The notes beneath the pieces were generated by a model. It made no database searches. It saw only the letters and a list, made by a program, of their open reading frames with translations, and was not told the origin of the DNA. Shown in pieces: positions 27,857 to 35,520 of a stretch of 64,000 bases of DNA. This DNA comes from VAZQ01 sp963785745 (lineage in GTDB: Bacteria; Pseudomonadota; Alphaproteobacteria; Rhizobiales; Xanthobacteraceae): contig CAWAWR010000030.1 of NCBI GenBank assembly GCA_963785745.1, positions 1 through 64,000 on the forward strand, written 5' to 3'. The translations under genes and the position numbers were made by a program. Each line of letters starts with the position of its first letter. The stretch's first letter is position 1.

Positions 27857-27870
27857 AACGCTCTTCTCCT

Positions 27871-28398
27871 CTACTTCTCGGCAATGGCTTTGAGATCGGC
27901 GAGGCCCTTCTCAAAATCGCCACCGACCATGCGGTCCATGTTGAAGAACACGTGCAGGATCTTGGCGAAATAGGGCGTGCGGCCGTGCATCGCCCAGGTG
28001 ACGACCGTGGCGTTGCCTTGCGGCTGCAGCGAGAACTCGCCTTTGTTGTGCGCCTCGAACGGCTTGAGCATGTCGAGATTGAACGCGAGCCGCGCGTTCG
28101 GCGACTCCTCGGTGATCTCGATGCGCCCCTTGCCGACGTTCTTGTCACCGTCCCACTCGTAGATTGCGCCGGGACCGGTGGCCGGGCCGCTGAACGTCCG
28201 TTTCATGGCCGGATCCTTCTTCTCGTAGGGCGACCAGGCCTGCCAACGCCGGTAGTCGTTGAGATGCGGGAAGATCTTCTCCGGAGCTGCGGCAATCGTG
28301 AGCGAGCGCTGAATCCGGAAGGCGTCGGGCTTGGTCGCCGCAAAAATGAGAACGGCGGCGATTGCGACGGCAACAATGATGAGAATCGTCCAAAGCAT
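27871..28398 (-). CDS. Membrane-anchored SRPBCC (polyketide cyclase-like) protein
   Basis: 175 residues. Unlike its neighbours it begins with a membrane anchor, MLWTILIIVAVAIAAVLIFA. Its SRPBCC domain is of the polyketide cyclase/dehydrase type: IAAAPEKIFPHLNDYRRWQA, WSPYEKKDPAMKRTFSG, and VGGDFEKGLADLKAIAEK at the end. The ligand-binding domain would face outward or lie at the membrane. It is part of the minus-strand array. Confidence 0.87.
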   Translation of the reverse strand: MLWTILIIVAVAIAAVLIFAATKPDAFRIQRSLTIAAAPEKIFPHLNDYRRWQAWSPYEKKDPAMKRTFSGPATGPGAIYEWDGDKNVGKGRIEITEESPNARLAFNLDMLKPFEAHNKGEFSLQPQGNATVVTWAMHGRTPYFAKILHVFFNMDRMVGGDFEKGLADLKAIAEK

Positions 28399-28422
28399 GG
28401 GGTTCTCCTCTAATGGTGGGCG

Positions 28423-28827
28423 CTACTGACGCAGCGGGACAAGCGCACGGACCATGCCGTCGCGCAGGTAGAGACCGCCCCAGATCAAGAGGCCGAGATA
28501 CACCCCGAACAGGGTGTGGCTGAACAGCGGACTTCCGGCGCGCACATGCACATAGATCGCGCCGCCGAGATAGCCGGTCAGCACAATCGCTCCCAGCACC
28601 GACGTGCGTGGCCAGGCGTAAAGGGCCACGCCGACGAGGGTGAGGACGCCAAGCGTGCGCGCGAGATGCTCCGGAATGGCGAGCTCGCGCGAGGTCTCGA
28701 TCACGACGTCCAGCGGAATGAGCTTGATGGCGCCGTCAAAGATCAAGAACAGGATCACCAGCCCGCTGATGATGCGGCCGATCCAAAGCGCCTTGTTCGA
28801 AACCGTCGGGATCTGAGTGCTCTGCAT
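28423..28827 (-). CDS. DoxX-like membrane protein
   Basis: 134 residues with four predicted membrane spans: LWIGRIISGLVILFLIFDGA, LGVLTLVGVALYAWP, TSVLGAIVLTGYLGGAIYVH and FGVYLGLLIWGGLYLRD. The layout and the VLGAIVLTGYLGGA(I/V)YVH segment match DoxX-like family proteins, whose role is unclear (thiol redox links in some). It lies 24 bp upstream, in transcription order, of the anchored SRPBCC gene. Confidence 0.82.
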   Translation of the reverse strand: MQSTQIPTVSNKALWIGRIISGLVILFLIFDGAIKLIPLDVVIETSRELAIPEHLARTLGVLTLVGVALYAWPRTSVLGAIVLTGYLGGAIYVHVRAGSPLFSHTLFGVYLGLLIWGGLYLRDGMVRALVPLRQ

Positions 28828-28857
28828 AGTCGCTCCTGTAAAATGTCGTCTGCGCCC

Positions 28858-29506
28858 CTAACCGGGGAACATTGCGAAATAGGGTTGCGCTTCCTTGAGC
28901 ACCCGTGCGTAAGACGGTCGCTCCAACAGGCGATTGAAATAAGTGGCCAGGTTCTTGTGTGTCAGCGCGAACGGCATGACCTTGTCGGCATAGAACAGCG
29001 CCGGCGCCGCGGCGCAGTCAGCTATCGTGAAAACCTCCCCGATCGCCCAGGTTTTGCCGGCCATATCTTTCTCGATCACGTCATAGGCCGTTTTGAGCTG
29101 CGCCTTCGCCTGCTCGACGCCGAAACTGTCGCTCTGCCCGGCCGGGCGTAGCTTATCGGTGACGATCTTCTGCATCGGCTCATGCACATAGAGGTCGAAG
29201 AAGCGATCGCGCATGCGGGCCTCCCGCGCTAGCTCAGGCTCGGCCGGCACGAACCGCGTGCGGCCCGGGCGGTGCTGATCGAGATATTCGATGATGATGC
29301 TCGAACTTCGGAATCGTGAGATCACGATCATCGTCGCGGAGCACTGGAAACTTGCGGATCGGCCAAATCGCCTTGAACGCAGCCGCCTGCCCCGCATCGC
29401 CGAGATCGACGATGTGCGGCTCGAACGCCGTGTCGTTCTCATAGAGCGCGATCAGCGCCTTGTGGCAGAACGACGCTAGCGGATGGAAATAGAGCTTGAG
29501 CGGCAT
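28858..29506 (-). CDS. Glutathione S-transferase family protein (one frameshift)
   Basis: About 215 residues after one correction. The thioredoxin-like domain reads MPLKLYFHPLASFCHKALIA, then KFPVLRDDDRDLTIP, then SSIIIEYLDQHRP with the glutathione-contacting (E/S)S motif altered by the frame change near 29,310. The helical domain has DKLRPAGQSDSFGVEQAKAQ, GKTWAIGEVFTIADCAAAPA with its N-capping TIAD, and LERPSYARVLKEAQPYFAMF. An extra T probably causes the break. Conjugation or isomerase role possible. Confidence 0.85.
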
Positions 29507-29575
29507 AAGAAGTTGCTTCGCTTGGGGTGGTAGCGGGAGGCCGGCCGCGCAATGCAGCCGGCTCCCGTGTCGTGC

Positions 29576-30088
29576 CTACTTTGCCTTCGGCAGATAGCTT
29601 TCGATCTTGTCGAGCGTTCCGCCCCAGCCCTGACGCATGCTGTCGTGGCCGGCGTCGAAGGTCTTGCGTTCCTCTTCGGTCGCATTGTGAGGCGACCAGC
29701 GGACCGTGAACTTGGTCTTGCCGCCGGGCGCGTCCTCGAACGTGAAGATCGAGAACATCTCCAGCGGCCAGGTCGGCGCCATCGGATGACGCGTGGTGCC
29801 GCCGGCCTCGTCCGAGAACGAGTTGATGAAGACGATCCGGTCGCGCGGCGTGATCTCGCGATAGACCATCTTCCCCCAAATCTCCGTGCCGTCCGCCGTC
29901 TCCATGCGGTAGTGGAAGGTGCCGCCCGGCCGCAGATCCATCTTCGACTGCGTCACGACGGCGCCCTTCGGGCCCCACCACTGCTGCATGTGCGCGGGAT
30001 CGGTGAAGCATTTCCACACCAGCTCGCGCGGTGCGTTGAACACGCGCGAGATGACGAAGTCGTCGCTCTTGGTTTCGGCCAAACTCAT
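29576..30088 (-). CDS. SRPBCC/AHSA1-type protein 3
   Basis: 170 residues. MSLAETKSDDFVISRVFNAP, ELVWKCFTDPAHMQQWWGPK, MDLRPGGTFHYRMETADGTE, GKMVYREITPRDRIVFINSF and MRQGWGGTLDKIESYLPKAK cover the whole fold. The start at 30,088 is chosen where the family N-terminus begins; the longer frame is the shadow of the VOC gene upstream. Confidence 0.88.
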   Translation of the reverse strand: MSLAETKSDDFVISRVFNAPRELVWKCFTDPAHMQQWWGPKGAVVTQSKMDLRPGGTFHYRMETADGTEIWGKMVYREITPRDRIVFINSFSDEAGGTTRHPMAPTWPLEMFSIFTFEDAPGGKTKFTVRWSPHNATEEERKTFDAGHDSMRQGWGGTLDKIESYLPKAK

Positions 30089-30126
30089 GACGTCCTCACT
30101 GTTATTGTTGCAGTTATCGTGGTTGC

Positions 30127-30552
30127 TCAGGCGGCCTTCGCCGCCGCCTGCTCGACCACGACCATCCAGCCCATGCCGAACTTGTCCTGCACCATGCCGA
30201 AGGCCGGCGAGAAGAAGGTCTTGATCAGCGGCTGGTGCACCTGGCCGCCCTCCGACAGCGCCGCGAACAGCCGGCGGGCGTCGGCCTCGTCCTTGGCGCT
30301 GATCGAAAGCGAGAAGCCCTTGAATTCCGTCGTGCCTTCGGTGCATCCATCCGAGGCCATGATCGCGGTGTCGCCGATCTTGAAGCACGAATGCATGATC
30401 TTGTTCGGGTTCGGCTGGACCGGCATGGACGACTTCTCCGGACTCTCGCTGAAGCGCATCATCATCTCGACCTTGGCGCCGAGCGTCTTCTTATAGAACT
30501 CGATCGCTTCCTCGCAGCGGCCGTTGAAAAACAGGTAGGACTGCACTTGCAT
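30127..30552 (-). CDS. VOC family (PhnB/glyoxalase-like) protein 1
   Basis: 141 residues. MQVQSYLFFNGRCEEAIEFY, KTLGAKVEMMMRFSESPE, HSCFKIGDTAIMASDGC, FKGFSLSISAKDEADARRLF and FGMVQDKFGMGWMVVVEQ are typical of the PhnB-like branch of the vicinal-oxygen-chelate superfamily. Such proteins often travel with AHSA1 proteins, as here. Catalysis is not established for this branch. Confidence 0.88.
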   Translation of the reverse strand: MQVQSYLFFNGRCEEAIEFYKKTLGAKVEMMMRFSESPEKSSMPVQPNPNKIMHSCFKIGDTAIMASDGCTEGTTEFKGFSLSISAKDEADARRLFAALSEGGQVHQPLIKTFFSPAFGMVQDKFGMGWMVVVEQAAAKAA

Positions 30553-30610
30553 GGCTTACTCCTCTTGAGGTTGGGGTCTTGAGGTTGGTGGTCGTCGAAA
30601 GATTTGCCGC

Positions 30611-31105
30611 TCAGGCGGCGTAGGCTTTTTGCAACGTCGCGATGTCGATCTTCCTCATCTGCATGATCGCCGCGAACACACGCTGGCCTTTTTCGGATTG
30701 CTCGTCCTGCAACATCTCGGGCACCATCGACGGAACCACTTGCCAGGAGAGCCCGAACTTGTCCTTCAGCCAGCCGCAGGGCCCTTCGGAGCCGCCGTCG
30801 GCGAGCTTGCTCCAGAAATAATCGATCTCGGCCTGCGTATCGCAGAAGACCTGGAAGGAGACGGCCTCGTCGAACTTGAATTGTGGGCCGCCGTTGAGCG
30901 CGAGGAACTTTTGCCCTTCGAGCTCGAACTCGACGGTCATCACCGCGCCCGCTTCCTTGCCGTGGATCTCCTTGCCTTCCTTGCCGTAGCGGCCGATGCG
31001 GCCCAGCTTCGAATTCTTGAAGATCGACACATAGTGTTTCGCCGCCGCCTCGCCCTCGGTGTCGAACCACAAGCAGGGCATGATCTTCTGTTTGGCGATT
31101 GGCAT
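30611..31105 (-). CDS. VOC family (PhnB/3-demethylubiquinone-like) protein 2
   Basis: 164 residues. MPIAKQKIMPCLWFDTEGEA, AAKHYVSIFKNSKLGRIGRY, MTVEFELEGQKFLALNGGPQ, EAVSFQVFCDTQAEIDYFWS and GWLKDKFGLSWQVVPSMVPE follow the family. ATG 31,105 is preferred over 31,138 because AGGAGG lies just upstream of it. The C-terminus (AIMQMRKIDIATLQKAY) fits PhnB-like proteins. Confidence 0.88.
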   Translation of the reverse strand: MPIAKQKIMPCLWFDTEGEAAAKHYVSIFKNSKLGRIGRYGKEGKEIHGKEAGAVMTVEFELEGQKFLALNGGPQFKFDEAVSFQVFCDTQAEIDYFWSKLADGGSEGPCGWLKDKFGLSWQVVPSMVPEMLQDEQSEKGQRVFAAIMQMRKIDIATLQKAYAA

Positions 31106-31134
31106 ACCGTCCTCCTGCGTACTGATGCGTCTTG

Positions 31135-31623
31135 TCAAACTGTGATCTTGGCCACGTAGTCGGCCAGACGTGCGAGCGTCTGCATCGCACCCTTGTCGGC
31201 GCCATATTCCTTGACCACACGATCGCGGTCGGCCGATGACGGAAATACGGCGTGCAACGTGACGAGGGTGCGACTGCGGCCTAGATCGTCGAACGTGACA
31301 GTCGTCCGGAACTGCACCGGCTCGACGTCCTCGCCGCCGCCGTGGTGGTAGCGGATACGCTCCGGTTTCATGATCTCGTCGAAAGTGATCCGGTTTTCGT
31401 AGTCGCGGCCGTCGGGCCCGTGCATCACAAAGCGCCAGACGCCGCCAGGACGCATGTCAAAGGCGCTGGTGGTCGTGGTGAACCCATCCGGTCCCCACCA
31501 CTGCGACAGATGCCTGGGATCGGTCCACGCCTCGAATACGAGATCGCGCGGGGCATCGAATTCGCGCGTGACGATCATCGCGCGCGGATCCCGTTCGAGG
31601 TCGATGTCGTTCCTTGCCGGCAC
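31135..31623 (-). CDS. SRPBCC/AHSA1-type protein 4
   Basis: 162 residues. MIVTREFDAPRDLVFEAWTD, HLSQWWGPDGFTTTTSAFD, RPGGVWRFVMHGPDGRDYEN and FDEIMKPERIRYHHGG define the fold; the end is LARLADYVAKITV. It belongs to the same minus-strand array, 29 bp upstream of VOC protein 2 and 46 bp downstream of SRPBCC protein 5 in transcription order. Confidence 0.87.
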   Translation of the reverse strand: MPARNDIDLERDPRAMIVTREFDAPRDLVFEAWTDPRHLSQWWGPDGFTTTTSAFDMRPGGVWRFVMHGPDGRDYENRITFDEIMKPERIRYHHGGGEDVEPVQFRTTVTFDDLGRSRTLVTLHAVFPSSADRDRVVKEYGADKGAMQTLARLADYVAKITV

Positions 31624-31669
31624 GCTCTCACTCCGTTGCTTTCAGATAATCGCTGGATCGCAATTGCGG

Positions 31670-32158
31670 TCAGGCCATCGTCTTGAGGTATTCGTCGAGG
31701 CGATCGAAGGTCTCGGACGCTCCCTGCTCCACGCCGAAGTCGAGCACCGTCTTGCGAGCCGCGGCGGTCCGATAAAGCGCCGTGCTGGTCATTGTCGTCT
31801 TGCCGTCTCGTTCCTCGAACGTGACCGCAATGAGCGCTTCCATGTTCGGATCGTCGTCGATCCGCTCCGTGCAGACGATCCGCGCCGGCGGCACGATCTC
31901 GCGATAGACGCCCGACAGCGAGTGCTCCAAGCCGTCCTGCATGCGCAGCACGAAGCGATAGGCGCCGCCCGGCCGCAAATCGATGTCACAAGAGGTCATG
32001 GTCGAAGCGGCACAGCCATACCAGCGCTTCACATGCTCGGGCTTGGTCCAGGCGTCGAACACCAGCCGGCGCGGCGCATTGAACACGCGCGTGAGCACGA
32101 TCTCGCGGTCGGACGGCAGCTCCAGCGCCAAGGCGCTATCTCTTGTCCTTGCGTCCAC
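31670..32158 (-). CDS. SRPBCC/AHSA1-type protein 5, overlapping arsR
   Basis: About 162 residues. A GTG at 32,158 lies inside the last codons of the ArsR gene (overlap of 23 bases), giving MDARTRDSALALELPSDREI, then VLTRVFNAPRRLVFDAWTKP, RWYGCAASTMTSCDIDLRPG, GVYREIVPPARIVCTERID and FDRLDEYLKTMA. The overlap means coupled translation with the regulator, the common ArsR-SRPBCC pairing. The longer frame to 32,254 is the shadow of arsR. Confidence 0.82.
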   Translation of the reverse strand: MDARTRDSALALELPSDREIVLTRVFNAPRRLVFDAWTKPEHVKRWYGCAASTMTSCDIDLRPGGAYRFVLRMQDGLEHSLSGVYREIVPPARIVCTERIDDDPNMEALIAVTFEERDGKTTMTSTALYRTAAARKTVLDFGVEQGASETFDRLDEYLKTMA

Positions 32159-32492
32159 GCTTCTTCTCCTTGGCTTGCAACGTTTGCAGATACGCGTCCA
32201 AGCGATCCAAGCGTTCTTCCCAAAGGCGGCGATAGCGTTCCAGCCAATCGTCAACGCCTCTTAGGGCGCCCGGTTCGATCCGGCATGGGCGCCACTGCGC
32301 CTCGCGGCCGCGCGTGATGAGGCCGGCGCGTTCCAGCACTTTCAGATGCTTGGAGATGGCGGGCGCGCTGATGTCGAAGGGCTTGGAGAGTTCCGCCACC
32401 GACGTCTCGCCGAGTGCGAGCCGCGCCAGGATCGCCCGGCGCGTGGGGTCGGCGAGCGCCGAAAAAGTGGTGCTGAGGGGGTCGACGGGCAC
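32136..32492 (-). CDS. ArsR/SmtB-family repressor
   Basis: 118 residues. Winged-helix DNA-binding protein: STTFSALADPTRRAILARLA, then LGETSVAELSKPFDISAPAI, SKHLKVLERAGLITRGREAQ and WRPCRIEPGALRGVDDWLER. No CxCxx metal box follows the ADPTRR helix, so it is of the non-metal type often paired with SRPBCC proteins, where ligand binding or protein contact rather than metal controls it. It heads the array at 26.9-32.5 kb and has a palindromic operator just upstream. Confidence 0.92.
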   Translation of the reverse strand: MPVDPLSTTFSALADPTRRAILARLALGETSVAELSKPFDISAPAISKHLKVLERAGLITRGREAQWRPCRIEPGALRGVDDWLERYRRLWEERLDRLDAYLQTLQAKEKKRGRKDKR

Positions 32493-32507
32493 GGTGGTTT
32501 ACCCTGC

Positions 32508-32529
32508 GGTTAATTAACTTATCGGTTAA
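32508..32529. promoter_or_regulatory. Probable ArsR operator
   Basis: Perfect 10-bp palindrome GTTAATTAAC (32,509-32,518). TTAAC (32,514-32,518) also pairs with GTTAA (32,525-32,529) across six bases, and GGTTAA occurs twice, 16 bp apart (32,508 and 32,524). It sits 16 bp upstream of the arsR start, in an AT-rich island of otherwise GC-rich DNA, as expected of an autoregulatory operator. Confidence 0.6.
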
Positions 32530-32771
32530 GTACTGAACGGCGGCGCCGCTGTCAAGTGCTCCTGGCGAGGCAAAGACGAATCGCTGCGCGGTGTTCGGAC
32601 GGCCGCGCCCCTGATTTTCGCCGGGCAGCCCTGCGTGTCCCGGCGTTCATTTTCCACACGCAATTCGCGACAATAGGAACAGACGCTGCCGTCGGAGCCC
32701 GGCGCGCACGCGTCATGATCCTGACGCGTTTGCGGCAGAAAATCGTTTTCGCGGGTACAAACGAGAAGAAA

Positions 32772-33095
32772 ATGCCGAAAGATAATATCCACCGACTTCA
32801 GGACACGTTTCTCGATCACCTTCTGCGCCGGAGAACGCCGGTCACGATCTTCCTCGCCAACGGTGTTCGGCTGCAGGGCGTCGTGGCTGGATTTGACGCG
32901 TTCTGCGTCTTGCTGGAGCGCGATGGCGAGCAGCAGATCGTCTACAAGCACTCGATCACGACGACCGTGCCCGCCTACCCGGTCGATCTGCGCGAAGACG
33001 GCGACGCCCCGGCGCCTCCGCCTCCCGTCGAGAAAGCAGCCAGACCCCCGCTGATCGTCGAGCGCAAAGGCCGCCGCCCGTTGCGGTCGAGCTAG
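32772..33095 (+). CDS. hfq: Hfq-like RNA chaperone with proline-rich tail
   Basis: 107 residues. The Sm1 motif is DTFLDHLLRRRTPVTIFLAN, then GVRLQGVVAGFDAFCVLLER. The Sm2 motif is QQIVYKHSITTTVP, where classical Hfq has (Y/F)KHAISTI. The C-terminus is a Pro/Arg-rich tail (APAPPPPVEKAARPP). Rhizobiales Hfq usually has about 80 residues, so this is longer and divergent and may be a second copy. Start ATG 32,772 follows GAGAAGAAA. None of the usual hfq neighbours (hflX, mazG, ntrX) is adjacent. A strong terminator follows at 33,170. Confidence 0.82.
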   Translation: MPKDNIHRLQDTFLDHLLRRRTPVTIFLANGVRLQGVVAGFDAFCVLLERDGEQQIVYKHSITTTVPAYPVDLREDGDAPAPPPPVEKAARPPLIVERKGRRPLRSS

Positions 33096-33169
33096 GCCGA
33101 CGGCGGCAAGAAATCGGCAATCGCTCGCGTCCACTAGTGCCCCGTTTCCGAAGTTCGTAGTACGCCCGA

Positions 33170-33204
33170 AGCACTAGCAATCATGCGATTGCTAGTGCCG
33201 CTTT
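33170..33204 (+). terminator. Intrinsic terminator after hfq-like gene
   Basis: GCACTAGCAATC (33,170-33,181) pairs perfectly with GATTGCTAGTGC (33,186-33,197) around the loop ATGC; CGC then TTTT follows at 33,201-33,204. This is a 12-bp stem with a short T-run on the plus strand. Confidence 0.8.
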
Positions 33205-33280
33205 TCGATTTGCAGTTCCTGGTCGAATTTGCTGCTACCGTAGGAACCTCAAATCGGCGGCCTTGGTGGGCAAGACAGAA

Positions 33281-35266
33281 ATGCCTGAAGTTCGGCTAGG
33301 CGTGTTGACTGCCGCGCTGGTCGCGCTCTTTGCCGTTTCGACCACGGCGCAGACGGCACACCCGAAGATCGACGTCGTCCCGCAACTGGCAAACTCCTTG
33401 TCGGAGGACGAGCCCTACGGGGTCAATCCGACCGCGTTGGCGTTCTCGCCGGACCTGCGGCGTGTCGCTTCGGGCGACACAAACGGCGTCGTGAAGCTGT
33501 GGAATGTTGCCGACGGCCGGCTCATTCGCGCGATCGGCCATCCGCAGCAGGTGACGGCCGTGGCGTTCACACCGGACGGCCGGCGCCTGGTCACGGCCGC
33601 CGGCAGCATCCGAACCTGGGACGCCGAGACCGGCCGCCTCATTCACACTTTCGAGGACTCCTTCCGGACCACCGCCGTTCTTGCGATCTCAGGCGATGGA
33701 TTGCGCGTCGTCGCTGGAAGCGACGATGCGAGCGCCCGGGAATGGGACATCGCCTCCGGCCGCAAAGTCAAAGATTATGTGAACGACCTGGGCGGCGGCC
33801 CGGTCAGTGCTGCCGCGTTTTCGCACGATCGCCGGCTGGTCGCGACCGCCCATGATGGCGGCCTCGTCCGCATCTGGAACACAGAGAACGCCGAACTCGT
33901 TCGCACCGTAAAAGGCGATGAGCAACCGATCGCGCCCCTCATCTTCTCGCCCGATAGCGGGCGGCTGCTGTCTTACACCACCGCCGGAACGGTGAGCGTG
34001 TGGGAGGTGGCGTCCGGCCAACTCATCCGAGCCCAGAAGCACGATGGCGATACGCAGGTGCTCGCACTCTGGACCGATTGGAAGCGAGCGCGCATCTGCT
34101 GCGGTGACGCCCTATTCACGATCGACATCATGGCGACCCGGTCGACGCGCACGGCACTTCCTTCCATCAACAATCCAACGGCCGCGGCGTTTTCGCCGGA
34201 CGGTTCGCTGCTGGTGATCGGTGCGCGCGACGGAACGCTGCGGCTGCTGCAGGCAGAGAGCGGCAAGCCCACACGGACCTTCAACCCTCCGGCTGCCACC
34301 ACCATTGCCTCGATCGCGCTGTCGCCCGACGGCACGCAGGTGCTGGCGGGAGAGAACGGCCCGCGGATGCAGCTATGGGACCTCTCGGCGGCGCGCCTGG
34401 TTCGCACCACTGAGACACAGGTCGAGCGAAACCATTCGCTCGGGATGTCGCATGACGGGCGGCGCGTTCTTGTCGGCGACGGCATCAAGTTCGAACTACG
34501 CGAGGTGGCGACCGGCCATCTCATCCATACGTTCGACCGCGACGACCAGCATCCGAGCCCGGTTCTCCTGTCTCCCGACGGCAAGTTGATCCTCGCTCCG
34601 AGCCCCGACGACGGATCGCTTGGGCTGTGGGATGTCGAGGATGGACGCCTGGTGCGAAAGCTCGCGGGCGATCTCAGAACCGCCGGCTGGGCGGCGTTCT
34701 CGGGCGACGGCCGCCTGTTGGCGACCGACGGCGAGCCGCGCTCCGTTCGCGTCTGGGAGGTTGCGACGGGCCGTCTCGTCCGCACCTTGAAGGGCCTCGA
34801 GGAGGCCGCACGTCCCGTGGGATTTTCGCCCGACGGCCGGCGCATCCTGGTGGCAAGCGGCGACACCCCCGGCACCCGAATGTGGGACGTCGAGAGCGGC
34901 AAGCGCGTCGGCGCCGGCGTTTATCCGGAAGCGGGTTCCTACGCGTTCTCGCCGGACGGCCAGCGGCTGTTGGCGATCAACACCGAGGACATCCAGCTGA
35001 TCGCGACCGACAACGGCCAGCCGATTGTGACGGTTGCCGGCCAGATCCCGTTCCAGATTCCCGGCGAGTTCCTGCCTGACAGCCAAAGCTGGATCTCGGG
35101 CAGCTACCCTCAGGCCGGCGTGAACTTCGGCACCGAGACGTTCTCCGCCACGTCGTCGAACACCACCTTCACCGGCATCTCGCACTGGACCGCATCCGGC
35201 TTGACGCCGACGATGTTGCTGAGCAGCCGCGGTCCCTCTTCGAGCTCGACGATCGCAACGACGTAG
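33281..35266 (+). CDS. Exported WD40-repeat protein
   Basis: About 660 residues. A signal peptide (MPEVRLGVLTAALVALFAVS, cleavage near TTAQTA) is followed by at least twelve WD40-type blades: AFSPDLRRVASGDTNGVVKL, then WNVADGRLI, AFTPDGRRLVTAAGSIRTW, SPDGTQVLAGENGPRMQLWD, AFSGDGRLLATDGEPRSVRV and others. Two propellers in the periplasm would be a scaffold. The ATG at 33,281 is preferred to an upstream GTG (33,263). The frame runs 157 bases into the convergent DUF35 gene; the true stop is probably near 35,117 after one lost or gained base. Confidence 0.82.
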   Translation: MPEVRLGVLTAALVALFAVSTTAQTAHPKIDVVPQLANSLSEDEPYGVNPTALAFSPDLRRVASGDTNGVVKLWNVADGRLIRAIGHPQQVTAVAFTPDGRRLVTAAGSIRTWDAETGRLIHTFEDSFRTTAVLAISGDGLRVVAGSDDASAREWDIASGRKVKDYVNDLGGGPVSAAAFSHDRRLVATAHDGGLVRIWNTENAELVRTVKGDEQPIAPLIFSPDSGRLLSYTTAGTVSVWEVASGQLIRAQKHDGDTQVLALWTDWKRARICCGDALFTIDIMATRSTRTALPSINNPTAAAFSPDGSLLVIGARDGTLRLLQAESGKPTRTFNPPAATTIASIALSPDGTQVLAGENGPRMQLWDLSAARLVRTTETQVERNHSLGMSHDGRRVLVGDGIKFELREVATGHLIHTFDRDDQHPSPVLLSPDGKLILAPSPDDGSLGLWDVEDGRLVRKLAGDLRTAGWAAFSGDGRLLATDGEPRSVRVWEVATGRLVRTLKGLEEAARPVGFSPDGRRILVASGDTPGTRMWDVESGKRVGAGVYPEAGSYAFSPDGQRLLAINTEDIQLIATDNGQPIVTVAGQIPFQIPGEFLPDSQSWISGSYPQAGVNFGTETFSATSSNTTFTGISHWTASGLTPTMLLSSRGPSSSSTIATT

Positions 35267-35520
35267 GGCACCTCGCCGGCGAAGGCCGGATGATAGACGC
35301 GGTGGAAGGTCACAAAGCTATAGACCTTGCCGCGGCCGGACACCGGCTTGAAGTCGAAGTCGACCGCCAGACAATGCGGACACGACTGCGACGGCGGAAA
35401 CCAGAATTTTCCACAGGCATTGCACTTCGGCAGTTCAAGCTGGTGCCGTTTGGCGGCATCCCAATAAGGCACCGACTCCGGCGCGGGCTTGGGGACGGGC
35501 TTGCGGGCGCGATCGCTCAT
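35110..35520 (-). CDS. Zn-ribbon/OB-fold (DUF35) protein
   Basis: 136 residues. The zinc ribbon LPKCNACGKFWFPPSQSCPH and C form a CxxC..CxxC pair. The OB-fold has GRGKVYSFVTFHRVYHPAFA, EVPYVVAIVELEEGPRLLSN and MPVKVVFDDV. DUF35 proteins pair with thiolases or thiolase-like partners to form acyl-CoA-binding complexes. The ATG at 35,520 overlaps the stop of the thiolase gene (ATGA), so the two are coupled. Confidence 0.9.
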   Translation of the reverse strand: MSDRARKPVPKPAPESVPYWDAAKRHQLELPKCNACGKFWFPPSQSCPHCLAVDFDFKPVSGRGKVYSFVTFHRVYHPAFAGEVPYVVAIVELEEGPRLLSNIVGVKPDAVQCEMPVKVVFDDVAENVSVPKFTPA

